This document shows positions 34,664 through 43,928 of a DNA stretch of 64,000 bases, in pieces. Positions within the stretch are counted from its first letter, which is position 1, and the number at the start of each line of letters is the position of its first letter. A model generated the notes under the pieces. It saw only the letters and a list, made by a program, of their open reading frames with translations, searched no databases and was not told where the DNA came from. The stretch spans positions 124,001 to 188,000 of the forward strand of contig NZ_CP107835.1 in the NCBI RefSeq assembly GCF_036346595.1, given 5' to 3'. Made by a program: the position numbers and the translations under genes. Origin of the DNA: Streptomyces sp. NBC_00525 (GTDB lineage Bacteria > Actinomycetota > Actinomycetes > Streptomycetales > Streptomycetaceae).

Positions 34664-36198
34664 GCAGCGCCGAGAGCAGCCCGCGCTTCGACGCCACTGC
34701 CGCCGCGCAGCAGATGCTCGCCCTCGAGACCGAGGGCGGCATGCCCGGCCTGCCCGCCCAGCAGAACGCCTCCGCGGCGGGCGAACCGCCCCTGCCCGAG
34801 GGCCGTCTGCCCGCGCTGCTCACGGACCGGGGCAACGCCAAGCTGTTCGCCGTCATGTTCGGGGACCAGTTCCGGCACGTCGAGGGCCTGGGCTGGTACC
34901 ACTGGGACCAGTACCGCTGGAAGCGCACGGGCGGCGAGAAGGCCGCGGTGTGGGCGGCGGGCGACCTCGCGGAGCAGATGCCCGCCACCGACCCCACCGG
35001 CCAGTTCACCGACCGGGAGGTCCGCGCGCACCGGCGCCGCTCGATGTCGACGCCGGGCATCAAGGCCATGCTCACCCAGGCGAAGGCCTCCCCCGCCCTG
35101 GCGCTCGACCCGGACGTCCTGGACGGTGACCCGTACGCGCTGTGCACCCCGGCCGGGGTCGTCGATCTGCACACCGGGCATCTGCGCAAGCCGGACCCCG
35201 AGGGCGACATGCACTCCAGGGCGACGAGCGTGGCGCCCGAGGAGACGCCCACCCCGCGCTGGCACCGCTTCCTGCACGACACCTTCGGCGACGACGCCAA
35301 GGGCGAGGAGACCATCCACTTCCTCCACCTGCTCCTCGGCTACTCCGTCACCGGGGACGTCGGGGCCCAGGTGCTGCCGTTCCTCTACGGGACCGGCGCC
35401 AACGGCAAGTCCGTGCTGCTGGACGTCATGACGCAGATCCTCGGCGACTACGCGCAGGCCGCGCCGCCGGGCTTCCTCATGGAGAAGGGCAAGTTCTCCG
35501 AGCACTCCACGGAGCTGACCGAGCTGCACGGGCGGCGCATCGTGGTCTGCTCGGAGCTGAAGCCGAACGACAAGTTCGACGAGTCCCGCGTGAAGCTGCT
35601 GACCGGTGGCGACCGCATCATGGCCCGCAGGATGCGGCAGGACTTCTTCAGCTTCAACCCGACCCACAAGCTCTGGCTGCTGGGCAACCACCGTCCCGAA
35701 GTAGGCACCGGCGGCCATGCGTTCTGGCGCCGTATCCGTCTGATCCCGTTCGAGCGCGTCGTCCCGGCGGCCCGCAAGATCGACAACCTGGCCAAAGAAC
35801 TGGTGCAGAGCGAGGGCCCCGGCATCCTGCAGTGGCTCATCGAGGGCGCCAAGCTCTACCTGGCCACCCGTGACCCGCTGGACGGCCCCGCCACGGTGCG
35901 CTCGGCGACCGCGGCCTACGCCACCACCGAGGACCACATCGGCCGCTTCCTCGCCGAGTGCTGCACCACCCAGGCCCCGGACCTGCGGGTGGAGCAGGGT
36001 CTCCTGTACGCGGCGTACAGCAGCTGGTGCGGGGCCGGCGAGGGGATCAGGCCCGCGACGGCCCGTGCGTTCGCGACCCGCGTCCGCCAGGAACTCTGCC
36101 TCGCCTCGCCCGCCGACATGATGAAGTCCAGCGGCAAGAAGTACTACCCCGGCCTCGGGCTTCTCGCGGACGAGGACTCCCGGAGCAGCCATGCCTGA
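34660..36198 (+). CDS. superfamily 3 (D5/P4-type) replicative helicase, module 2
   Basis: A 512-residue SF3 helicase, same length as its module 1 paralogue. Walker A is GTGANGKSVLL; RIVVCSELKPNDKFDESRVKLLTGGDRI and KLWLLGNHRPEVGTGG follow. The segment HRRRSMSTPGIKAMLTQAK and the CTPAGVVDL motif match module 1 almost exactly. No TTA codon was seen. Together with the primase it forms a complete second initiator set. Confidence 0.88.
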   Translation: MSSAESSPRFDATAAAQQMLALETEGGMPGLPAQQNASAAGEPPLPEGRLPALLTDRGNAKLFAVMFGDQFRHVEGLGWYHWDQYRWKRTGGEKAAVWAAGDLAEQMPATDPTGQFTDREVRAHRRRSMSTPGIKAMLTQAKASPALALDPDVLDGDPYALCTPAGVVDLHTGHLRKPDPEGDMHSRATSVAPEETPTPRWHRFLHDTFGDDAKGEETIHFLHLLLGYSVTGDVGAQVLPFLYGTGANGKSVLLDVMTQILGDYAQAAPPGFLMEKGKFSEHSTELTELHGRRIVVCSELKPNDKFDESRVKLLTGGDRIMARRMRQDFFSFNPTHKLWLLGNHRPEVGTGGHAFWRRIRLIPFERVVPAARKIDNLAKELVQSEGPGILQWLIEGAKLYLATRDPLDGPATVRSATAAYATTEDHIGRFLAECCTTQAPDLRVEQGLLYAAYSSWCGAGEGIRPATARAFATRVRQELCLASPADMMKSSGKKYYPGLGLLADEDSRSSHA

Positions 36199-36321
36199 CC
36201 ACCGTGCCCGGCACGCTTCCGCCGATCCGGCCTACCATGAACACGGTGCCCCCACCAGGGAACGTGCTCACACCCACCCCGGCCTCTTCCCGGCCGGCCG
36301 ACACACTAAGGGGCTGCAGCC

Positions 36322-36705
36322 ATGAGCTCGCTGCTGAACGAGAGCGACCTCCACCACGAGAACGCCGTGGTCTGGCTGGAGAACCCCGACAATCTCGACT
36401 ACGTACGCCAGGCGCTCGACAAGACCACCCGCCGCCGGGGAAAGCCCCGCTACGAACGGGACGGGCGCATGGTCGGCTACACCGAGCTGGAGGCCGACAC
36501 CGAGGCCGACCCCGACAGCGGACTGCATCTGCGCCGGGTCTTCTTCCTCCTCCCCCACGACCGCGACGCCGACCCGGACGGCCCGTACCACGAGGGCGCC
36601 CCCGGCGAGGCGGTCGACCCGAGCACCATCGAGCCCAAGCGGGTGGGCGACAAGACACCCCGCTCGCAACGCGGTCTGGCCGCGACGGCGGAGGCGGGCA
36701 GCTGA
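36322..36705 (+). CDS. conserved small protein of replication module 2
   Basis: A 127-residue paralogue of 29252-29644 (shared VWLE, LDYVRQALD, RRGKPRYERDGRMVGY, FFLLPHDRD, GEAVD). Unlike module 1 it is separated from the helicase by 123 bases and has its own AAGGGG ribosome-binding site. A perfect 41-bp palindrome starts 2 bases after its stop codon. Function unknown; conservation in both modules argues for a replication role. Confidence 0.75.
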   Translation: MSSLLNESDLHHENAVVWLENPDNLDYVRQALDKTTRRRGKPRYERDGRMVGYTELEADTEADPDSGLHLRRVFFLLPHDRDADPDGPYHEGAPGEAVDPSTIEPKRVGDKTPRSQRGLAATAEAGS

Positions 36706-36706
36706 C

Positions 36707-36747
36707 GGGGCTGGGGGATTATTACGCCGTAATAATCCCCCAGCCCC
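36707..36747. repeat. parS-like palindrome 1 (41 bp)
   Basis: Perfect odd palindrome: a 19-bp core ATTATTACG-C-CGTAATAAT inside GC-rich arms (GGGGCTGGGGG and its inverse). It lies between the module 2 small gene and parA. The core recurs four more times around parAB, as expected for ParB binding sites; the long stem may also terminate transcription. Confidence 0.82.
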
Positions 36748-36752
36748 GCCGA

Positions 36753-36771
36753 CGTATTACGGCGTAATAAT
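36753..36771. repeat. parS-like palindrome 2
   Basis: CGTATTACG-G-CGTAATAAT, the core in the opposite orientation (central G) with two left-end mismatches, 5 bases after palindrome 1. Confidence 0.75.
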
Positions 36772-36868
36772 CCGGTCGCCCCCGTGCGCGGGCACCCCTT
36801 CCCGGCCACCGAGCCCGGCTCCAGGACCCCTCCGGAGCCGGGCTTTTGAGTGGTCCTCGAAGAAAACA

Positions 36869-36925
36869 CAGTCACAACTAACGCGTCGATGCCGAGAAGG
36901 ATCATCGAAGTTAGTAAGGTGACTG
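36869..36925. promoter_or_regulatory. extended dyad at the parA start
   Basis: CAGTCAC-AACTAAC (36869-36882) is mirrored by GTTAGT-AAG-GTGACTG (36910-36925), with an inner TCGATG/CATCGA pair. The right arm includes the parA ribosome-binding site and ends 2 bases before the start codon. It is a likely autoregulatory operator, perhaps for the DNA-binding N-terminus of ParA. Confidence 0.65.
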
Positions 36926-36927
36926 CC

Positions 36928-38166
36928 ATGACTTCGCCCTCCCCCGGCGACCGCGAGAAGGTCGTCTCCAAGCTGCCCTCGGTGCTGCAGCAGGACCTGA
37001 AGATCAGGGCAGCCCAGCACAAGACCGACATCCAGCACGCCGTCGAAGCAGGCATCGAAGCCTGGCGGCGGCTCGGCTCCAACCTCTCCCCCATCGACAC
37101 CGCGGGCGCCAAGTCCTTCGCCACCTTCCTGCCTGACGGGCAGTGGGACGGGTTCCGCGCCGACTGCGCCTCGCGCGGCGTCTCCCTCATCCAGGGCCTC
37201 GCCCAGTCCGTCGTGATGTGGCTGGAGACGAACCCGGCGCCCACCGTCGTCCGCCCGGAGCACCCCAAGAGGATCATCACCTGCAACCAGAAGGGCGGCG
37301 TCGGCAAGACCGCCATCGCGGCCGGCACGGGCGAAGCCCTCGCCGAGGACCCCGGCGCGCTCCACCCGGTCCGCATCTCCAAGCACTTCGCGGCCGCCCT
37401 CGCCGAGGACGACCACCCCTCCCCCCTCGACTACGAGGACCTGCCCGGCCTCGGACTGCGCGTCCTCCTCGTCGACTTCGACCCCCAGTGCCACCTCACC
37501 AAGCAGCTCGGCCACGAGCCCCTGCCCATCGAGGGCGACAGCCTCACCAAGCACATGGCGGGCGAGGCCAAGGGCAACCTCGCCGACCTCGTCGTCCGCA
37601 TCGAGGACCCGCGCTTCGGCGACCGCCTCCACCTCCTGCCGGCCTGCACCGACGCCTTCCTCCTCGACGTCAAGCTCTCCGGGGTCCGGGCCCGTGAAGC
37701 AGCCCTGGAACGCGCCCTGTCCGCCATCGAGGCCGACTACGACGCCGTCATCATCGACTGCCCGCCCAGCCTCGGCCTCAGCATGGACGCCGCCGCCTAC
37801 TACGGCCGCCGCCGCCAGGGCGAAGCCCCCGGCAACTCCGGTGTGCTCGTCGTCGTCCAGGCCGAGGACAGCTCCGCCGACGCCTACGGACTCCTCACCT
37901 CCCAGATCGAGGACCTGCGCGACGACATGCACCTCGAACTCGACTACCTCGGCATCGTCGTCAACCACTACGACGCCCGCCGCGGCTACATCGCCACCTC
38001 GTCCCTCAACTCCTGGATGGACATAAAGGACCCCAGGGTCGTCGGTGTCATCGGCGACCTCAAGGAACAGAAGGAGGCCGTACGCGTGAAGCAGCCCCTG
38101 CTCGCCTACTCCCCCCGCTGCGACCAGGCCGTCGGTCTGCGCGCCCTCGCCCGGGAGATCTCATGA
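36928..38166 (+). CDS. parA: ParA-type partition ATPase with N-terminal extension
   Basis: A 412-residue plasmid partition ATPase. Residues about 1-110 are an extension with two similar ribbon-helix-helix-like segments (KLPSVLQQDLKIRAAQHKTD... and TFLPDGQWDGFRADCASRGV...). The ATPase follows: deviant Walker A KGGVGKT (about 125-131), Walker A' VLLVDFDPQ after an insertion of about 40 residues, and VIIDCPPSLG. It moves plasmid copies with ParB on parS. The start at MTSPSPGD follows AAGGTGA. It overlaps parB by ATGA. Confidence 0.9.
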   Translation: MTSPSPGDREKVVSKLPSVLQQDLKIRAAQHKTDIQHAVEAGIEAWRRLGSNLSPIDTAGAKSFATFLPDGQWDGFRADCASRGVSLIQGLAQSVVMWLETNPAPTVVRPEHPKRIITCNQKGGVGKTAIAAGTGEALAEDPGALHPVRISKHFAAALAEDDHPSPLDYEDLPGLGLRVLLVDFDPQCHLTKQLGHEPLPIEGDSLTKHMAGEAKGNLADLVVRIEDPRFGDRLHLLPACTDAFLLDVKLSGVRAREAALERALSAIEADYDAVIIDCPPSLGLSMDAAAYYGRRRQGEAPGNSGVLVVVQAEDSSADAYGLLTSQIEDLRDDMHLELDYLGIVVNHYDARRGYIATSSLNSWMDIKDPRVVGVIGDLKEQKEAVRVKQPLLAYSPRCDQAVGLRALAREIS

Positions 38167-39080
38167 GCAAGGCATCCCGGCTCGGCGCCGGCTCCTCCTT
38201 CGGCCAGACCCAGTCCATCAGCGCCCGGCGCGCCGCCATCAACCAGGTCGCCGCCGCCCCCACCGAGGGCGCCCCTCCCCCGGTCGAACTCCCCGTCGAC
38301 GTCATCAGCCTCAACCCCGACAACCCCAGGTCCGACCTCGGCGACCTCACCGACCTCGGCAACAGCCTGCGCGACCACGGCCAGAAGACCGCCATCAGCA
38401 TCATGGGCCGCTTCGCCTACCTCGAAGGGAACCCGGACCGCGAGGCCGACCTCGAACCCGGCACCAAGTACGTCGTCATCGACGGCAACTCCCGCCTCGC
38501 CGCCGCCCGCGAAGCCGGCCTCACCGAGATCAAGGTGATGCTCGACGACAACCTGGGCAGCAACCCCGACGAAATACTGGAATCGGCGCTCGTCGCCAAC
38601 ATCCACCGCCAGGAGCTCAACCACCTCGACGAGGCCAGGGCCCTCGACCAGCTCCTGAAGATCCATGGCACCCAGGAAGCCCTCGCCGCCCGGCTGCACC
38701 GCTCCCAGGGCTGGGTCTCCCAGCGCCTCGCGCTGCTCACCCTGACCCCCTCACTCAAGGAGAAGCTCCAGTCCGGCGAGGAATCCGCCGCCACGCTGCG
38801 CCTGGTCGGCAAGAAGAAGGCCGAGGAGCAGGAGGCCCACCTCCAGCAGCTGAAGGCGAGCCGCGCCCAGAAGCCCCGCGCCCCCAAGCAGAACCGGCAG
38901 CCGCCCACGGAGCCCCCCGCCCGGCTGCCCTCGACCGACCCGCACACCCTGACGAACCTGATCATCGCCGAGCTCGACGTCCAGTCCAGGCGCAAGCTGA
39001 CGGAGCTGCTCGTCGACTACAAGATCGAGGAATCCAAGCGGATGCGGGCGGAGCAGGCCCCGGCGGCCGACGCCCGCTAG
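38163..39080 (+). CDS. parB: ParB-type centromere-binding protein
   Basis: A 305-residue ParB. The ParB/Srx domain includes LPVDVISLNPDNPRSDLGDLTDLGNSLRDHGQ (box I type) and SALVANIHRQELNHLDEARALDQLL (box II). A helix-turn-helix follows (GTQEALAARLHRSQGWVSQRLALLTL, about 163-188), then a Pro/Lys/Gln-rich linker and a C-terminal dimerisation segment. Probable targets are the five ATTATTACG-type palindromes on both sides of parAB. Confidence 0.9.
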   Translation: MSKASRLGAGSSFGQTQSISARRAAINQVAAAPTEGAPPPVELPVDVISLNPDNPRSDLGDLTDLGNSLRDHGQKTAISIMGRFAYLEGNPDREADLEPGTKYVVIDGNSRLAAAREAGLTEIKVMLDDNLGSNPDEILESALVANIHRQELNHLDEARALDQLLKIHGTQEALAARLHRSQGWVSQRLALLTLTPSLKEKLQSGEESAATLRLVGKKKAEEQEAHLQQLKASRAQKPRAPKQNRQPPTEPPARLPSTDPHTLTNLIIAELDVQSRRKLTELLVDYKIEESKRMRAEQAPAADAR

Positions 39081-39105
39081 CCGCCGCCACGGAGGCCGGT
39101 CCCGG

Positions 39106-39123
39106 ATTATTACGCCGTAATAT
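39106..39123. repeat. parS-like palindrome 3
   Basis: ATTATTACG-C-CGTAATAT with GGCCGGxCCCGG-type GC arms, 25 bases after parB. One A shorter than the full core on the right. Confidence 0.78.
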
Positions 39124-39140
39124 CCGGGGCCGGCCTCCCG

Positions 39141-39158
39141 ATTATTACGGCGTAATAT
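39141..39158. repeat. parS-like palindrome 4
   Basis: ATTATTACG-G-CGTAATAT, 35 bp downstream of palindrome 3 with the same right-hand ATCCGGGGCCGG flank, so the two form a direct tandem pair. It supplies the in-frame stop of the truncated WYL gene. Confidence 0.78.
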
Positions 39159-39159
39159 C

Positions 39160-39552
39160 CGGGGCCGGGTCCGCGTAATGAGCGGCGAGCGCGGCGGCCC
39201 GCCCGTGCAGGACCGTCCGCAGGGACGCGGGGGAGAGCACTGAGGAGCCACCCGCACCGACACCGCGAGATGCCCCTCGGACAGGAACCGCGCGCACCGC
39301 TGCCGCCAGGGCCGCTCCAGATCCACCGTCCCCGGCCGCTCCGCCGGCTCTCCGATGGCCTCGGCCGCCAGCACCCGCGACAGCCGGTACGTACGCTCCT
39401 CGCCCGCTCGCAGGGCCAGCAGGTACCCGCGTTCCCGGACCGCCACCAGCCCCACCGGGTCCACGGTGCGCGGACGGGCCTCCTGGCCCGTGGCCGTGTA
39501 CTGGATGCGCAGCTTCCGCCCGGTGAGCACCGCGCGCCGGATCTCCGCCATC
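39160..39552 (-). pseudogene. truncated WYL-domain regulator
   Basis: Remnant of a YafY-type WYL regulator. It begins inside the WYL domain (MAEIRRAVLTGRKLRIQYTA...GLVAVRERGYLLALRAGEERTYRLSRV), with the helix-turn-helix half missing. After VSVRVAP the frame is lost, and the family's C-terminal helix (LSPASLRTVLHGRAAALAAHYADPA) appears in another frame, which indicates an internal deletion or frameshift. It is bordered by palindrome 4 on one side and a RidA fragment on the other. Confidence 0.75.
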
Positions 39553-39554
39553 GC

Positions 39555-39762
39555 GGCTACTGCTCCGGCCAGACTGCCACCGACGCCGAGGGCAACCCGA
39601 GGCACGAGGGAGACATGGCCGCTCAACTGGCCCTCGGCCTCGACAACCTGGAAGCGGTGTTCGCCGGGGCCGACATGACCCTGGCCGATCTGGTCCGTCT
39701 CACGCTCTGCACGACGGACATCGACGCCCTGTTCCCGCACTACGCCACCCTGACCGCTGCCG
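39555..39762 (+). pseudogene. truncated RidA-family gene
   Basis: Internal part of a Rid/YjgF protein: GYCSGQTATDAEGNPRHEGDMAAQLALGLDNLEAVFAGADMTLADLVRLTLCTTDIDALFPHYATL. The N-terminal strand and the C-terminal active-site half are missing. The left end abuts the WYL remnant within 3 bases, and the right end runs straight into palindrome 5. RidA and WYL genes are commonly divergent neighbours in Streptomyces, so this is one damaged chromosomal locus. Confidence 0.78.
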
Positions 39763-39805
39763 AAGGGGCTGCGCATTATTACGCCGTAATAATGCGCAGC
39801 CCCTT
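39763..39805. repeat. parS-like palindrome 5 (43 bp)
   Basis: Perfect 43-bp odd palindrome with the same 19-bp core as palindrome 1 and arms AAGGGGCTGCGC and inverse. It interrupts the RidA remnant. It is the farthest copy, 683 bases after parB. Confidence 0.82.
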
Positions 39806-39925
39806 CAACGTGCCGGGCGCGAGGCGCGACGCGGGTGCGGTGTGGGCTCCAGCGGATCTCCAGAGGAACGGCAGGACTTCTCAAGCCGAGTGCCGGACGG
39901 TGGGCCACAGGTTTGAGGAGGGCTG

Positions 39926-40132
39926 ATGGGCGATTTCGACACCGTGACGCCCGCGTTCCGGGTGGAGCGCGGGCACGCCGACGACGAGGAACTGGCCGCG
40001 GTCGCCGTGGTGCTGTGTGCGTTGCTGGCGGGGCGGGAGGACGAGGCCGGCGACGCCGAGCTGCCCGAGGTTCCGCCGTGGCGGCCCGAGCGCCCCCTCG
40101 AGAGCTACTGCTCTCCGTACAGCTGGCGATAG
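39926..40132 (+). CDS. acyl-CoA carboxylase epsilon subunit
   Basis: A 68-residue AccE/PccE-type protein: FRVERGHADDEELAAVAVVLCALLAG, then an acidic linker and Trp/Pro-rich end (PPWRPERPLESYCSPYSWR). The epsilon subunit stimulates the actinobacterial acyl-CoA carboxylase. GAGGAGGG precedes the ATG. Here it lies upstream of the beta subunit rather than in the more usual downstream position, with an operator-like element between them. Confidence 0.85.
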   Translation: MGDFDTVTPAFRVERGHADDEELAAVAVVLCALLAGREDEAGDAELPEVPPWRPERPLESYCSPYSWR

Positions 40133-40183
40133 GGCCGGCCCACTTCACCCACGACTGATTCGTGTGCGTACCAGCCGCGCTAT

Positions 40184-40205
40184 ACAAACCGCATGCGCGG
40201 TTTGT
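40184..40205. promoter_or_regulatory. autoregulatory-type element before the carboxylase gene
   Basis: ACAAACCG-N6-CGGTTTGT, the most symmetrical member of the 22-bp family (perfect 9-bp arms, 4-base centre), 46 bases upstream of the carboxylase start. Confidence 0.8.
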
Positions 40206-40251
40206 TATGGTGGCGTCGATCGGGCCGCACCTTGAGAGGAAGGGACGTGTC

Positions 40252-41844
<1,593 letters not shown>

Positions 41845-41855
41845 CGGAGCGCTCG

Positions 41856-42476
41856 ATGGCACGGCAGCAACGCGCGATGCGCACCCGGGAAGCCCTGATC
41901 GGGGCGGTCGCCGAGATCGTCGCCCAGGAGGGGCTGGCGGCCACCTCGCTCACCGGGATCAGTAAGCGGGCAGGAGTGAGCAACGGCGCGCTGCACTTCC
42001 ACTTCGTCAGCAAGGGGGCCCTGGTGGAGGCCCTGGAAGCCGCCGCGCTCGCCCGGCTGCGGGCGGTGCTGGAGGCCCCGGCGGACGCGCGGAGCCGGCT
42101 GCAGCACCTCGTCGACGTCACGCACGCGCTCACACGCGAGTTGACCACCGACGTGGTGCTGCGGGCCGGGTTCGTGCTCTGCGCCGACGTGGCGTGGGAA
42201 CCGGGGGCGGACCTCCGGGTGCACCTGCGGCGCTGGGTCGAGGACCTCGTGCGGGAAGCCGGCGCGGCGGCCGAACTGCGGCCCGGCGCCGAGCCGGAGG
42301 GGATCGTGACGGCGGTCGTGGGCGCGATCGCGGGCTTCGAGGTGCTGGGCGCCCGGGACGCCGTCTGGCTGGCCCCCCGCACGGTCGCGCGGTTCTGGGA
42401 ACTGCTGCTCCCGGCCCTGGCCGCACCGGCCCTGCTCGGAACGCTGGACCCCGCAGGAACCCGGGGGAGACCCTAG
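41856..42476 (+). CDS. butyrolactone receptor-like TetR regulator
   Basis: A 206-residue TetR protein of the ArpA lineage: RAMRTREALIGAVAEIVAQEGLAATSLTGISKRAGVSNGALHFHFVSKGAL, and VVLRAGFVLCADV in place of the receptor family's ARAGVRLS. It is more like the 23766 protein than the ScbR-like 31307 protein, which suggests a pseudo-receptor that may respond to pathway products. It is transcribed with the carboxylase and has GGAG before its ATG. Confidence 0.83.
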   Translation: MARQQRAMRTREALIGAVAEIVAQEGLAATSLTGISKRAGVSNGALHFHFVSKGALVEALEAAALARLRAVLEAPADARSRLQHLVDVTHALTRELTTDVVLRAGFVLCADVAWEPGADLRVHLRRWVEDLVREAGAAAELRPGAEPEGIVTAVVGAIAGFEVLGARDAVWLAPRTVARFWELLLPALAAPALLGTLDPAGTRGRP

Positions 42477-42545
42477 GACCCCCGGCGGACAGGCCCCAGG
42501 GTCTGTCCGTCTTCGAGGGATCTTTGAGACATTCCGTACCCACTG

Positions 42546-42565
42546 AAGAGACCATCTGGTTTGTT
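42546..42565. promoter_or_regulatory. receptor-type palindrome downstream of the TetR gene
   Basis: AAGAGACCA-TC-TGGTTTGTT, 7 of 9 arm positions symmetrical, with one strong TGGTTTGT half. The rest of 42477-42928 shows a GC hairpin-like GGCGCGCC stretch and no gene. Confidence 0.45.
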
Positions 42566-42798
42566 TTAGTGGCGCGCCTCCATGAGATGGCGACGCGCCG
42601 CCTGCCACCCTGGGCTCCCTGGCATCGGATTCGGCCACGTCGTAGTGGCCGGCTTTCGCTGCGCAGGGCTGCTCCAGGGTGGCAATTGTGCGTTTTGAAC
42701 TGCTGGGATGCCGGACTCCGGGCGGTTGAGGGGGAGTGGAGCGCGGGCTGAGTGTGGCCGGAGATCGATGTCGGGGGCTTGTCTTGAACCCTATGGGA

Positions 42799-42827
42799 TT
42801 GACAAACCGACTGTGCTGTTTTTTTAT
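42799..42827 (+). promoter_or_regulatory. SARP promoter with embedded autoregulatory element
   Basis: TTGACA (42799-42804), 17 bases, TTTTAT (42822-42827). The element ACAAACCG-N6-CTGTTTTT (42802-42823) covers the spacer, identical in layout to the promoter of the SARP at 22596. The leader to the GTG start is about 95 bases. Confidence 0.82.
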
Positions 42828-42928
42828 CGAGTAGCCAGGACGCGCCATCGCGATCCGGCCCCGGCAGAACGGGCAACGCGGGAACGCGCAGGCCGGGCAC
42901 CCGCCTGCAGCGACCTTTGGGGGAGTAC

Positions 42929-43756
42929 GTGGACATCAACCTGCTCGGAGCGCTGTCCGTCACCGAGAACGGGATCTCGGTCACGCCGACCGCGCCGAAA
43001 CCGCGCCAGGTGCTGGCCCTGCTCGCGCTCCACGCCGACCAGGTGGTCCCGGTGGCCACGCTGATCGAGGAGCTGTGGGGCGAGAACCCGCCGCGCAGCG
43101 CCCGTACGACGCTCCAGACGTACGTGCTCCAGCTGCGTGAGCTGATCGGCGCGGCGCTCGCACACGGCGAGAGCGAACGCTGTACCGCCAAGGACGTCCT
43201 GAGCACCCTGCCCGGCGGCTACCGGCTGGAGACCAGGGGAGGGGCCGTCGACTACCGGGAGTTCGAGCACCGGGCCGGCGCCGGCTACCGGGCGATGGAC
43301 GGCGAGGACCACGAGGGCGCCTCACGCCGGCTGGCGGACGCCCTGTCGCTGTGGACCGGGCCCGTGCTCACCGACGTCCAGGCCGGCAGCCAGATCCAGA
43401 TGGAGGTCCGGCGCCTGGACGAGGCCCGGCTGTGCGCGCTCGACCAGCGCATCGAGGCCGACCTCCGGCTGGGCCGCCACCGCGAACTGCTCTCCGAACT
43501 CACCGTCCTGGTCAACCGGCACCGGATGCACGAGAGCCTGCACGGCCAGTTCATGCTGGCGCTGCACCGCTCCGGGCGCCGCGGCGAGGCGCTCAACGTC
43601 TACCAGCGGCTGCGCACGGTCCTCGTCTCGGAGCTGGGCCTGGAGCCGTCGGCCGCGCTGAGCCGGCTCCAGCGCTTCATCCTCACGGCGCGTCCCGAGC
43701 CCGTTCCGGTGGCCGCCGCCACCGGAACGGCCAAGGGACGGCTCGTGGTGCGGTGA
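42929..43756 (+). CDS. SARP-family pathway activator
   Basis: A 275-residue SARP: winged-helix domain (VDINLLGALSVTENG...KPRQVLALLALHADQVVPVATLIEELWG) and activation domain (REFEHRAGAGYRAMDG ... LGLEPSAALSRLQRFIL). The GTG start was chosen by alignment with the 22596 protein and by GGGGGAG five bases upstream. The two SARPs are close paralogues across the whole length and share promoter design, but this one has no TTA codon. Confidence 0.9.
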   Translation: MDINLLGALSVTENGISVTPTAPKPRQVLALLALHADQVVPVATLIEELWGENPPRSARTTLQTYVLQLRELIGAALAHGESERCTAKDVLSTLPGGYRLETRGGAVDYREFEHRAGAGYRAMDGEDHEGASRRLADALSLWTGPVLTDVQAGSQIQMEVRRLDEARLCALDQRIEADLRLGRHRELLSELTVLVNRHRMHESLHGQFMLALHRSGRRGEALNVYQRLRTVLVSELGLEPSAALSRLQRFILTARPEPVPVAAATGTAKGRLVVR

Positions 43757-43928
43757 CGAGGTGAGGGGCGGGCGGAGCCGTACACGGAACCGCGCCCGCC
43801 CGGTGCGCGGGCCCTTGGCCGGATCGCTGAACGCGGATCGGGTCGAGGGCCCGCGCGTCGTCGCGGCGCGCGGCGGTCCGGGCACAGGCCGGAGCCTTCC
43901 GGCCCGTCGACCGACGCGGCGCGACCGG

